Assembly (NCBI GenBank): GCA_009869945.1
Contig: WIXG01000055.1
Coordinates: forward strand, 1 to 64,000
From: Mesaphorura yosii
Lineage: Eukaryota > Arthropoda > Collembola > Poduromorpha > Tullbergiidae
Length of the DNA stretch: 64,000 nucleotides
Direction: 5' to 3'
Shown in pieces: positions 53,323 through 63,811 of the stretch. The translations under genes and the position numbers were made by a program. Position 1 is the first letter of the stretch; each line of letters begins with the position of its first letter. The notes under the pieces were generated by a model, which was given only the letters and a program-made list of their open reading frames with translations, did no database searches and had not been told where the DNA came from.

Positions 53323-56274
53323 TTAATTAAACAGCGGAAACGGCGTGTGCGTGGCCTGCTTCGAGTTGGCGAGGAACGTCTTCATCGCAATCAACTCGTT
53401 CTCAGTCTGTCGCTCAAAGTTGCCTACGCTCTTCTCCTTCATCATCTGCTGCAACTGCGGACTCAGACTTCGGCTAGAGAAGACGGATGGAGACGTCGAA
53501 TTCGATGTCGCGGATTTAAAAGGATTGAAAGGTGGAAGGCGGACGGGCGGCACAGTTTGACTCACGGAGCCGCCGCTGCTGCTGCTGTCGTCGCTGGGAT
53601 CGGTTGCATTGAAGCTCGGTCGTCGCTTCACGACGCGCTTGCTGATTGTGCTCGCGTCGTACGTCAATTTAGGGTATTTGACATGGTCGGGATCCGGTGT
53701 GAAGTGCTTGAATGAGTGCGGGAGTGTAGAGTACTTTCCCGGGCTCCCGAGCTCAGATCCTTTCATGGACGTCGATGACTTTTGTGTCTGTTTCTTGTTC
53801 CTCTTGAACCGATACTGCTCATCTTCGTCTTGTCCAGCCACAGTGTTGTCCGTGAAAGGAGCCCAGTCTACTATCTTCGGATCCAAGTACAGCCCCGGGC
53901 TGTTGTAATTCGTGTTGAAGTTCGGCGGAGGTTTGTCGAACTGCGGTTTGGAAGTTTGCTGATTAGAGTAGCCACCACCACCACCACGGTCGTAACTGTA
54001 GTTTTCGGCACTTGCTCCCTGCTGCTGCTGTCGTGGCGGAACGTGCTCGTAGTTGTCTTTGCCTCCGCCATGCTGCACCTGCTTTCGTCGTGGTCTGAAC
54101 GGTTTGTATGGCGGTTCAAATTTCTTCGACAGCTGCTCCTCCACCTTCTCGTAGTACGTGTGGTCGATAGAGTCGCCCTGCTGCGCGGCCGAGTTCCCGC
54201 CCTGCCTGCCTGCCTGAGGCAAGAATGGCCTCCTCGGGCTCGGGCTTCTGGAAGCTGAAGACCCAGAAGACCCACCACCCCCGTTTCTTCTTCTGCCCGT
54301 GCCCGCCTTCTGAATCTGCTTCTGCTCAGGCACCTGATAATTAGAAACTTCGTTCACGTTCCCGTGCTCCGCATTCGAGTAGGAGTACGGAGCGCCTCCG
54401 TCGCGGTAGGTGTACATCTCGTCCTTCGGTGCGTATCTGTCGGGCCGTTGTTCACCCATGATCGGATGGGGCTGCCCGTACGACGACATCGGAGGACCAA
54501 AGTTGCGCATCGGGTGCCCAAAGTCAAAGTCGAACGTCATGGGCGGGTTGGACTTGCCGTTGGGATCTTTTACTGGCGTCCCGTACAGCGAATGTGGGGC
54601 GGCCGGCACGTAGAGCATCGACGGAGCTGGCGCTGCTGGTGCAGAACGCATCGGCGGATCGTACAGTGGCGGCGGCCGAGGCTTGCTCTTGGGACTGGCG
54701 TATGATTTTGGACGGACAGCATCGTACCTCTCTTTTGGATGGTCGTCCGCATCGTAGTCTTCGTAGTCGTGGTCGTCCCAAACGCCACCGCCTTCGTCCT
54801 CGTCCTCGAACTCTGGTGGTCCGTAAACCGGCTTCGGCTTGGGGCGCCTGGGTTTCGGTCTGAATTTGGAGTTCTTCCAGTGATACCGGATTTCCGGCTT
54901 GTACTCAAAGTCCTTGTCTGGCAAATCGTACGCTGACGGCCCGTCAACATGATTGTCATTGGAGTTGGGTGTTTCGTACAGTGCGGGAGCTGGACGAGGA
55001 CTAGAGCCGGGGCGAGGTCTCCTCCGCCCACCGGCGGCCGGTCTTGGCCTCGGCGGGTATGCCCCTCCGCCTTGCACCCCTGCGCCTGGACGACCTGGAG
55101 TCATTGCCACTGCGGGTGCTGGGCCCGGAGGAATGTAGCTGCCTACGACTTTGCCCACGAAGGGAGGCAGCGGAGGAGCGGCTGGCGGGATGACCTGCGG
55201 TGGACCGGAAGCCGGCGGAATGTACCTCGGGCTCTGGATGCTGTGGGAGTACTCGCCGCTGTGCACGCCCGGCATCGGCCCGGGCCCGATTGCGGGCCCA
55301 TGATAGTCGTAGCCTCCACCACCGGCGCCAAAATCCGGGAGGCTGTGCCCATGCCCTCCGTACCCAAACCCATGGCCATGGCCATGACCGTGACCATGAC
55401 CCATGATGGGTCCGTACGACACGAAGGCTGGCGCATAGGCTTTGTGATGCATCGCTGCCTGATGGTGGTGCACGTGCTTCGGCGGCGGCGGTTTGTGGCG
55501 CCTGCCCTTGAACAGTCGCTTCTTCTTCTGCTTGAAGTGCTGGCGCATTCGTTTAGGCGGTGGATAGTGAGCCATATGGGCGGGTATGTGCGTGATGATC
55601 CGTTGCTGCCGGTACAGCGGCGTGTAGACAGGCAGCCGAAGGATGTGCTTCGACCGGTGCGCGTGGTGTATGATCGACCGGTCGTCGGCGGGGTGCTGCT
55701 GCTCCTGCTCCTGCAGGTGTTCACTGTGGTCGTACGCGTACTTCGGGTGCATGTACATCGGCGCGAGAATCGTTTGCGACTGCATCGACGGGACCATTTC
55801 GTCCAGGCCCAAGCCAGCCCCGTCGCTGTTGCCGCCTGACTCCGAGTTGGACAGATTCAGCTTCAGGTCCTTATCGATCTTCCAGAATCGCGTTATTTCA
55901 TCATTCGTGAGAGCGTCCTGTATAATCGTCCGCTGCTTCTGACTCTGCGTGAAGACGCTGGACGAACTGCTGCTCCTGTTTCTGGTCCGACTGGAGTTGG
56001 CCGTCGGAAACGGCAAGTAGTAATTATTCAGACCGGTGGCGGTGGCCCCGCCTGGCCCAGGAACGGCGTCGGTCTCCTCCAGGGAGATTAGAGAAGGAGT
56101 TGTTGGGAGCGTGGAGGTTACGGCCTTGGGCGTCCTTCGCCCACCGAGGTCGGAGGGAACACTTCCACTGGCGTACGTCTGCGCCTCAGTGTTTCTGGCC
56201 AATGTCACTATCACAGTTACCGCCACCGCCACGTAGGCGCACAAAGTACACGGTTTCAGACGGCCCGAAGCCAT
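53323..56274 (-). CDS. Large secreted Pro/His/Gly-rich protein, single exon
   Basis: A 983-codon uninterrupted frame. The start gives a signal peptide (LCAYVAVAVTVIVTLARNTEA). The rest is low complexity in distinct blocks: an N-terminal Ser/Thr region, a short globular-looking segment (TNDEITRFWKIDKDLKLNL), a His-rich basic block with KKKRLFKGRRHK and HVHHHQAAMHH, a (HG)n run, Pro/Gly and PRPRP stretches, Tyr/Pro/Asp blocks (YGPPEFEDEDEGG), Gln-rich parts, and a C-terminal segment with conserved-looking LQQMMKEKSVGNFERQTENEL. There are very few Cys. I do not recognise the family. The composition fits an extracellular-matrix or cuticle-associated protein, with metal binding by the His blocks possible; this is inference. 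Long antisense ORFs over it are by-products of its GC-rich codons. Confidence 0.8.
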   Translation of the reverse strand: MASGRLKPCTLCAYVAVAVTVIVTLARNTEAQTYASGSVPSDLGGRRTPKAVTSTLPTTPSLISLEETDAVPGPGGATATGLNNYYLPFPTANSSRTRNRSSSSSSVFTQSQKQRTIIQDALTNDEITRFWKIDKDLKLNLSNSESGGNSDGAGLGLDEMVPSMQSQTILAPMYMHPKYAYDHSEHLQEQEQQHPADDRSIIHHAHRSKHILRLPVYTPLYRQQRIITHIPAHMAHYPPPKRMRQHFKQKKKRLFKGRRHKPPPPKHVHHHQAAMHHKAYAPAFVSYGPIMGHGHGHGHGHGFGYGGHGHSLPDFGAGGGGYDYHGPAIGPGPMPGVHSGEYSHSIQSPRYIPPASGPPQVIPPAAPPLPPFVGKVVGSYIPPGPAPAVAMTPGRPGAGVQGGGAYPPRPRPAAGGRRRPRPGSSPRPAPALYETPNSNDNHVDGPSAYDLPDKDFEYKPEIRYHWKNSKFRPKPRRPKPKPVYGPPEFEDEDEGGGVWDDHDYEDYDADDHPKERYDAVRPKSYASPKSKPRPPPLYDPPMRSAPAAPAPSMLYVPAAPHSLYGTPVKDPNGKSNPPMTFDFDFGHPMRNFGPPMSSYGQPHPIMGEQRPDRYAPKDEMYTYRDGGAPYSYSNAEHGNVNEVSNYQVPEQKQIQKAGTGRRRNGGGGSSGSSASRSPSPRRPFLPQAGRQGGNSAAQQGDSIDHTYYEKVEEQLSKKFEPPYKPFRPRRKQVQHGGGKDNYEHVPPRQQQQGASAENYSYDRGGGGGYSNQQTSKPQFDKPPPNFNTNYNSPGLYLDPKIVDWAPFTDNTVAGQDEDEQYRFKRNKKQTQKSSTSMKGSELGSPGKYSTLPHSFKHFTPDPDHVKYPKLTYDASTISKRVVKRRPSFNATDPSDDSSSSGGSVSQTVPPVRLPPFNPFKSATSNSTSPSVFSSRSLSPQLQQMMKEKSVGNFERQTENELIAMKTFLANSKQATHTPFPLFN

Positions 56275-58581
56275 CGTGAGTTTAGCTGTTGATTTCCCGC
56301 ACCCGCGCCTGCACGCTCACATTTTCATCACTGATTCACTTACGCACATGAAACATGAGACGTCAAGTCTGCTAAATTTTTATGAGATTAATGAGATCCT
56401 CGCATTGATGCTGAGGCTGTTGTTGGCGTGCCGGATTCGAAACGAGTTCTAAAAGTGAAATTCATCTCTCCGTCGCTATTATGTTGTCTTAAATATGTGT
56501 CTTGACCAAAATGCGTAATACGGTGGAACATAAATATGAAAAAATTAGTACGGCCACGACACGGCTGCATCGCAAGTGTGAAGCGTTGAGCGGAACTCCT
56601 GAGCGCAATAAACCATAAACTCTTAAGCCGCAGTGCATCCTTTCACGTGTGGCAGTGCAACAATGCTGCGCCAAAGAAGCAGCACAACGAGCGAACGGGT
56701 GCTAATGCTGGGCTAATATTGAACTTAAACGAAAGAAGAGACGAAGCAAGAAACGCGTACTCACGCTTAAACAAAGCAGTTAACGCTTAACTCTTTAGTT
56801 GGGAGTTTATTTAACAATCTAATCGCTAATCTCTTTCTCATGTTCATCACCTCGAATCTTCTGACGGACGGACTCTGAAATTCATGATCAAGGCAGACAA
56901 GACAGACGGTTTTAATTCGAAGCAATGCTTTTGTGTAGTTTTGGGTGTGCTCTGCACCCATTTGAAGCCATTTGTACCAGAAAAGTACGCGAAACAATGC
57001 TCTTGTATTCTGTGTACTTGTTAGCGTGGAGGTTGATGTGTGACTGGACGGAATTCAAAGATCACCCCAGCCAAGACCAAAAGGCAAATACAATTTTGCC
57101 TTCTTTTCACAATTGTTCAATGTGCATTGTCAAAATTGAAGCAATTTTACGTATTTTGCACATTTTTGTATTCTTCTTCACCTTCGCCATCATCGACATC
57201 GACATTTTAAGAACGAAGAAACGGACAAAGTTCACTCAAATCAGTGCCTGTGCATTTGCACTTCCTACCAATTGAATTTGACCGTGCCAAATCGCAATCT
57301 TGGGTCATTGTCTCATTGTAGACTTTAATATTTAATTCGCCTTTGTTTTCAGGAGCCAATCTGAAGGCTCCTAGAGATAAAAAGTGAGACCGAACCAAAA
57401 TTTGAATGATAACGAGCAAAAAGAAGCACGATCAGTCTGGGCTTCTGCTTGTGATTCACATCGCTGATTTCTTCTCGCTTCTCCCTCAATTTAATTGTCA
57501 GCAAGACGCTCAACACGAAAGAAGTACAATAACAATTGGTCGAAATTTATTCAACACGCATGTGGCTACGGCGTGGCTTCAAATTCGTCCACCACTCGAG
57601 TCAGAATTAAATTAATCACCATGCATTTTTCATCTTTGGCTTTAGCGGATTGCAGACTGCACATTGCAGACTTGCTGATTTCCGGTGACAGGCGAGGAGA
57701 GAGATCGATCCAAACAAACGCAAAAAGCATCTGTCGCGATTGCAAATGACAATGAAATTCGTAAACAAGAATGACAGTGGCCAAAACAAATTATCCACGG
57801 CCAATTTGAGTGTCGCGTATTTGTGGGCAATTTTTTTGTGACGTGCGAATTGTCAATTGAATTGCAAGCGTTTAATTTCCTCGCGTTCACTTTTCGCATT
57901 TTGCACTTTGCTCACGCCATGGAGGATTTGAAAACAAAGTCATTACGTATTTGATCTCATCTCAGAAAGAAGCATAGTTTGAACTTTCGCCTTATCGAAG
58001 AGAAAACGCTCTGCCTGTCTTGCGCGTTATGTCATCCGTGCATTATGACTTAATTACAAATGAAATCCAACAATGCATATTTGCATATGCGGACAATTCG
58101 CCATTATCAATTTTGCATACTTTCCGCACTTGTCACACTGCAATTTGCATTTGCAATTTGGTTTTGCCTCAGATGCAGTCCATGAAATTATTCCATCTTG
58201 AATCTTGACTTTCGCTTTTCAAGTTGTCTGTTGAGTCGCCTTTATTCAATTTCTAAATCCACTTCGACTTGCGTTGCGTTCTTTCTTCGAGAAGAATGGC
58301 GCATTGATTTTGACCGTGGCAGCAATCTTTCTTTGCAATCTTTTAGCCGTGACGAAACTCGAAACTGAGGTTGCGACTCGAAAGAAGAATGAAATCATCG
58401 ACTTTGGCACACCCGCCCGCGCCTTCGAGACGGGTTCACACGCACAATATGCAATTTAATACGCGCACGAAGAAATTGCTTTTGCTTTGCTGAATTCATT
58501 TGGATTTATTTCCAACCACAATCTTAATTTATGATTTAGTAGTTTGGTCAATTAGAGAGTGGAGAGTCATGCTTTTACATT
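56275..58581. other. Intergenic, 983-aa gene to lipase 1
   Basis: Promoter side of the 983-aa gene and 3' side of lipase 1 (minus-strand AATAAA, plus-strand TTTATT at 58505-58510, 72 nt past the lipase stop). No other gene, repeat or RNA feature is supported. Confidence 0.5.
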
Positions 58582-59877
58582 TCATAGGCTCAGATTCAAT
58601 CTATACGCGCCGCGTGCCCTGCAAATGCAAAATAGTAAGATGTAATTTGGAAAATATACAAATTGACAACAGCATTGCAAAAATTTTTTTGCTTACGAGA
58701 ATGAGCCGAACTCTCCAAAAACTATTTTGTTTCTGCTGGTACAAGGCGTCAGAAGACTTTGTGGGCACGCCTTGATTGTGTTTGTCAGAATCGACTCGGC
58801 GTAGAAGCGTGGGGCCAGATTATGAGCGCAGAAAACTAAACAGAAAAGAGGATCATAAGACAAATTGAAGGCGTTGCGTATGACGGTATGACGAGTTTAC
58901 TTACAGTCAGTCAGGTTCGCCGCGGTGCATAGAGGCTGAGTGGGACCTCCGCCATTCACACGGAAGTCGACGTGGCCCAAATCGCCCAAGTAGCCGAATT
59001 CGCCTTGGTTTGTGTGAACGACGTCCACGAAAGTGGCCGAGGTCGGGTCCAGGCGTTTGCTGGGGAGGGCGGGCTCGAACCCGGGCAGGGCGGGGTCCGT
59101 TCCTGTGATTCGGTTGATGATGTTCTCGGTAGCTTGCTGGTAGAAGTGGCCGGCCATGCCAGACACGTGTGCGCCAAGGCTCTGGCCTACGAGATGAATG
59201 GCTTGGCCTCCCGGCGCCAAGAAGTCGTTTTTCTCCAGGAACACAAGGAACTCTTGCAGGCGTTTTCCAACGACGTACACGTTGGACACTGCCTGCACGT
59301 AGACGGGCAGCATGAGCAGGTCGCTGACCAGCGGGACTTCTACGTTTCCCTTCGCGGAGGACAAATTGCCCCAGTTAACGACGATTAGATTGGCCTTTGA
59401 TTCAAATCCGGCTTGCAGATAAGCTACAGAGAAAATTAGCGAATATGAGCATTACAATTTGCAAATCTTTGATATCTCATTGGCTTACCGTCTCGCACAT
59501 AAACAGGAAACTGTGACGTGTAATTCTGTGTGAATCCATGGCTGAGCACGATGACTGGATTGGCGGGGTTGTACCTCGATCGTGACACGGACGCGGTATC
59601 GTTGAAAATCAACTCGTCAAAGTCGCTGGTGTCACTATACGAAAAGAGCAGAAACAAACGTAAAGGGAAACTTCTGAACTGTCCACAAATGAAATGAACG
59701 AACGAAAATTCAACATCGAAATTGAATGCACGCTTACGCTCGGTTCGGATACAGGAAAAACTGGACTTCGTTTGGATCGGTGGACCCGATTTCGATGGAG
59801 TCGAGGAGCTGACCGTGGCCGCAGCCGCATGAGGCAACGGCCAAGGCGAGGGCGAGACTGACATGAATAAATTTCAT
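58582..59877 (-). CDS. Secreted pancreatic-lipase-family enzyme (lipase 1)
   Basis: Five exons on the minus strand (59877-59738, 59634-59489, 59423-58905, 58835-58697, 58618-58582), 326 aa. It has a signal peptide (KFIHVSLALALAVASCG) and an alpha/beta-hydrolase fold with the usual landmarks: SHGFTQNYTSQFP (oxyanion region), NWGNLS, nucleophile Ser in HLVGQSLGAHVSG, Asp in ITGTDPALPGFE, HTNQGEFGYLG, NGGGPTQPLC, and His in CAHNLAPRFYAESI. All three catalytic residues are present, so triglyceride, phospholipid or galactolipid hydrolysis is likely. There is no PLAT domain, as usual for insect neutral lipases. The final exon is only 37 nt and encodes RGAYRLNLSL and the stop. It is divergent from lipase 2. 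Confidence 0.9.
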
Positions 59878-59961
59878 GGCGATGTGAATCGAGCGAACTT
59901 AGTGCCGTACGCGAGAAAGCGGTTCCGGTTGGAGTGAGTTCATGGAATTTCATTACTCGTG

Positions 59962-59969
59962 TTTTTATA
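59962..59969 (-). promoter_or_regulatory. TATA box of lipase 1
   Basis: CTATAAAAAC on the minus strand lies about 90 nt upstream of the lipase 1 ATG, which places a start site near 59935 and a 5' UTR of roughly 60 nt. TATA promoters are typical of inducible digestive-enzyme genes. Confidence 0.45.
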
Positions 59970-61018
59970 GATGACTTCAACTTAATCGCTGAATTTAATC
60001 AACCATAACATAATTATGTATTTAGGAACGGCCTCCACGTGACATTGACATTGACTTTGCTCTCTACGTGATCCGTGCTAATTTGGAAAAATCTGCACCG
60101 TCTGTCTGCGAATTGAAAGGAGAAAAGGATTTTGCATAACAATTTACTCAGCGTGACTTTTGCAGAGCCACCCGCGCCTGTGCCTGGTCGAATTTTATCA
60201 GTGAGGATCATAAAAGAGCGGCGGCGCATGTGTCCGTTGTTGACGAACTGCAAGTCTCAAAGGTCAGAGAATGAGGTTCAGCGATTTTGTGTGTGTGCTC
60301 TGCTTGGTGAGCAAATTCATGGACGTGACGACGCAACCGACAACAGGTCGCTTTTAATAATAGGAATGTTAATCCTGATAATGCTAATTACTCTAATGCT
60401 CTGATTAATTCGTTATTGGTGATTTTAAACCCAGACTGATTCAATTTGCATTTATTACACCGCGCCGACTGAAGTGAGTTGGAGGCAGTCAGCAAAATTG
60501 AAACTGCGTTAAGTCAAAATGATGCCAATTAATTATGCACCGAGCAGGCCAAGTTCAAGGATGAATTAATCACGGAGCCACACGAAATGCTTTAACATTT
60601 TAACCTTTACAGTTTCATGGATTTCACGCACAGAAGAGTTCAGGGAGTCTAACCAAACCACCGCGATCGAGTCTTACGTGCACTCACTTAACATTTTCTT
60701 AACGTGCCCTTTTGAAACTGTTGATCAACTCCACTGGCACGGTCAAGTTCAAATGCAGTTGTATTGCTTTGAGATTCCCTGTTGGAAGGGACAAACGCGC
60801 ATTTCTTTCCATTTTTTTTTACTAGATCTATTTTTAGATCACTACACTTCAGGCAAAATTAAGATGCTATTCTTGTCGTCGCGTCGTGTCCGTCTCATTC
60901 AAAGCCATTCTCTCTGATAAAAATATGAAATAAGCCAAATCCGGTCCTTTAGTTTGTACTAAACTTTTTTGGCTTCTCAGATCACTGCTTCCCAATTTAC
61001 AATTCAGAGCTAAATCAA
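59970..61018. other. Divergent intergenic region between the two lipases
   Basis: About 1.05 kb separating two head-to-head lipase genes, so probably carrying both promoters. Apart from the lipase 1 TATA box I see no clear element. Confidence 0.5.
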
Positions 61019-62482
61019 ATGATGACAACATCGCTTCATCTTTTCTGGGTCTCGGTCGCCTTCGCCGTGTTGGCGTTGGTTGGCTGTCCACTGGAGCGTC
61101 TCGTCTCGTCGACGATCCTGCAACACCATCAGATGGCGAAGATCCTAGAAAACCATCAGATGGTGAAGATGCTGGAAGACCATCAGATTGTGAAGATCCT
61201 GGAAAACCATCAGATGGTGTACACGGAGGAAATAAAGTTGGTCGAAGTGGCTTCGAAGGACCCAAACGACGTCCACTTCTACTTGTACTCGGATGAGCAG
61301 TAAGTCCACTTCAGGTCAGCTTTAAGTTCATCGAATTGGATCCGTTCCTCGTCTGCTTAACGATTAAATCTTGCAGGTCGCCCACAGTTAACGAGGAGCT
61401 GATTCTCTACGACGCGAGCTCGGTGTTGAACTCCAACTACGACCCAAGCCTACCTCTGATAATTCTCGTGCACGGCTTCACGCAGAGCATGCTCGCCGAC
61501 TTTCCGGCCATCCTCAAGGACGCGTACCTCGAAGCCAACTTTGCCTCGAAGGCGAACCTGATCTGCGTCGACTGGGGCAAACTCGCGTCTCCGGAGACGA
61601 CCATTCCGATCCCCGTCCTCGGCGACGTGGTCACCCTGCTCTCGTACAAGCAGGCAGTGCAAAATGTGCCCGTTGTCGGGAAAAGAATGCAGCAGTTTCT
61701 CCTCTTCCTCCTCTCTCGCGGCCTTCTTCAGGGTGGGGGCAAGTCGGTTCATTTAATCGGTCACAGGTGAGTGCAATTGATTACTTAATTGAATTATTGA
61801 CTACAATTCGAATTCGTGATGATTATCTTTGCGCGCTTCTTGACGTCATTTCTTGTTTTACAATTTTGACAACATTTCCTTTTGTTTAGTCTTGGCGCAC
61901 ATGTGGTTGGCAGCGCTGGCCTGCTGTATCAATCTGCCACGGGCTTCAAGATCGGGCGAATCACAGGCACCGATCCGGCAGGACCTCTTTTCCAACAGAA
62001 TCCGGTCGACGAGAGACTGGACTCGACGGATGCGACACTGGTGGACGCGATCCACACAAATCAGAATGAGCTGGGCTACGCCGGTCCGATTGCAGCCTTC
62101 GACTTCTTCATGAACGGAGGCGGCCCCGCACCGCAGCCCGACTGCCCCTCCCTCACCCCGTACTGCAGCCACAACATGGCCTGGCGGTTGTACGCTCAAT
62201 CCATCTCGACAGACCCAGTTCTCTCGTGTCCCTGCTCCGTGGTCGTGAAGAACGGAACGGCAACTCCGGCCGTGAAGTCTTGCCCGGATGACCAGAAGAT
62301 AATTTTTGGCGCATTCCTGCACGAATCGTAAGGAGGCCTTTAAGCATAGCTGACACTCTAGTGCCAATGCTATTTACAGTGTTGATTGTTGCAGGTCAGT
62401 CCTGAAGAAAGGTATGTACTGCCTCGATTTGCGCCTCCACGAGCAGCTGGGCCTCACGAGTGCATCCACCCACTTTCGCTGA
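61019..62482 (+). CDS. Secreted pancreatic-lipase-family enzyme with N-terminal repeat (lipase 2)
   Basis: Four exons (61019-61299, 61377-61766, 61890-62327, 62395-62482), 398 aa. It has a signal peptide (SLHLFWVSVAFAVLALVGC), then four 9-residue repeats (HQMVKILEN type, about residues 36-71), then the lipase fold: VHGFTQSMLADFP, DWGKLA, nucleophile Ser in HLIGHS|LGAHVVG (the codon is split by an intron), Asp in ITGTDPAGPLF, HTNQNELGY, NGGGPAPQPDC, and His in CSHNMAWRLYAQSI. The triad is complete. Compared with lipase 1 it shares the first and last intron positions and phases, lacks the intron after VRD, and has one through the active-site Ser. The extended N-terminus is not a family feature. 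Confidence 0.9.
61126..61233 (+). repeat. Coding minisatellite, 27-bp unit, four copies
   Basis: CCATCAGAT recurs at 61126, 61153, 61180 and 61207, exactly 27 bp apart, with near-identical spacers (GGTGAAGATGCTGGAAGA type). The repeat is in frame and encodes four copies of HQ(M/I)VK(I/M)LE(N/D). The antisense frame is open too, a side effect of the in-frame unit. Confidence 0.9.
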
Positions 62483-62593
62483 TTGCACGCAATACTTGTT
62501 GCGATACTTTTAGAGAGATTTTACATTCCACATTTACATTTACATTTAAACTCGTACACTTTAGGACAGATGAATGCTCAAGAAAGATTTTGC

Positions 62594-62599
62594 AATAAA
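62594..62599 (+). terminator. Poly(A) signal AATAAA of lipase 2
   Basis: AATAAA lies 112 nt after the lipase 2 stop codon in otherwise AT-rich sequence. Confidence 0.55.
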
Positions 62600-62791
62600 T
62601 TCTTATCTTATAAATATCGATGACCTTGTTGGACGTTGGCTTGGAATTGTACGTAAAGAGAATTTGTTTCATGAGTGCTGAAGACTCTGTCGTTTAATTT
62701 TGCAGGAGGAATAGATTTTACGAGCAAAATCGACCAAAAGCGCCAAAATGTGAACGGCCTCCGTTAATACCCAGAAATTGACCTGCCAAAA
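62600..62791. other. Short intergenic spacer between lipase 2 and the Thr-rich gene
   Basis: Under 200 bp separates the likely lipase 2 cleavage site from the next ATG, so the next promoter must lie very close to or overlap the lipase 3' UTR. No TATA box is seen. Confidence 0.4.
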
Positions 62792-63811
62792 TTGCCAAAT
62801 TCAAGTATGCTTGTGCGTTTTAAATACAAGGCTACAGCTATCGCATTAAACCTTCCAATTTTCATTATGTTTGTCCTTTCGTCGCTTGCATTTGTCGGTG
62901 CTGAGTCAGAGTTTTGTGAAGACGAGGCTGTCGACACACAATTCTGTCCCCTGCGCCCAGGCATTGGCGAATCGTTGAGCAGACCCAATAAGAAGGGCGT
63001 TTATCTCGTCTGCGAGGCGGACATTCTCACTCCGTGCGCCGCGACGCTGCAAGAATCCCAGAGAGCAAAGAGCCAGTCCACGACCACAAAGACGACAGCG
63101 GCGACAACCGCCGTTTTACCGACTACGATAAGAACCACCACAACTACGATGATAATGCCCACAATTCCAATTCCAAGTCTACCTGCAGCTACCCCACCGA
63201 CATTACAATCGCCCTGTCCTTCATTTGAAGCCATTTGCGAGGAGGAAAGGAGCCGCTGTGACATGTCCGTACCGACATTGACATCCTCCATGACGATCCA
63301 TGTGAATCAGATCCGTATAAAGTCCGAACCCGGACACGAGTCAGCTCCCGAAGAAACGCCGACACAGACACCGACACAAACGGCAACGTCCACTCAGAGC
63401 GTGTCGCTGTTCCCTACGCAAGAAATCAGTCTTCGAAAACAGCAAGTCGAAATGGACAACCTCCAACTTCAGAACAAGTACACAGGCAGAGGCAGCAGCC
63501 AAGAAATTCTGACCGGAACCTCGCAGGCTAAAAGGGGAACCTTCAGTTTTGATGAATACGACCACACTTCACCTGCTTGGGCGCAAACTGCAAACAAATT
63601 TGAATTTTCGAGGATCCTCTTCGACACGTTCAAGAAGCAGCCAATCTTCAAGAACGTGAGGACATTTGGGGAGATCCGAGACCAACTTCACGTGCTAAAG
63701 TATGGAAATGGGCAGCACAAAGTTGGAGAAGAACGAGAACGCCTTGGAAGACGGAAAAGAAGGTCAGAATTCACAGTTCACGTACAATGTGTTGCTAAGG
63801 CCCTTCAGTAG
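62792..63811 (+). CDS. Thr-rich secreted protein of unknown function with a C-terminal dibasic site
   Basis: A 339-codon open frame. The Met at 62807 is an equally good start; both leave a signal peptide (LNLPIFIMFVLSSLAFVGA). The mature protein starts with a small Cys-bearing part (FCEDEAVDTQFC; LVCEADILTPC), then Thr-rich mucin-like blocks, a second Cys patch (CPSFEAICEEERSRC), a Thr/Gln/Pro stretch, a charged segment without Cys (FEFSRILFDTFKKQ; VRTFGEIRDQL), and RRKRRS followed by about 17 residues to the stop. The RxKR motif fits a furin-type site. I recognise no family. An exon junction near the RRKRR codons (AGAAG|gtcaga) is possible, so the C-terminus is uncertain. Confidence 0.6.
   Translation: MPNSSMLVRFKYKATAIALNLPIFIMFVLSSLAFVGAESEFCEDEAVDTQFCPLRPGIGESLSRPNKKGVYLVCEADILTPCAATLQESQRAKSQSTTTKTTAATTAVLPTTIRTTTTTMIMPTIPIPSLPAATPPTLQSPCPSFEAICEEERSRCDMSVPTLTSSMTIHVNQIRIKSEPGHESAPEETPTQTPTQTATSTQSVSLFPTQEISLRKQQVEMDNLQLQNKYTGRGSSQEILTGTSQAKRGTFSFDEYDHTSPAWAQTANKFEFSRILFDTFKKQPIFKNVRTFGEIRDQLHVLKYGNGQHKVGEERERLGRRKRRSEFTVHVQCVAKALQ

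Noticed and set aside
54949-55839. 296-codon plus-strand frame opposite the 983-aa gene
   Set aside because: Arg/Val/His-rich shadow of a GC-rich, low-complexity gene on the other strand; no signal peptide or domain.
61126-61233. Regular 27-bp repeats as a CRISPR-like array
   Set aside because: No unique spacers; units are contiguous, in frame and inside a eukaryotic gene.
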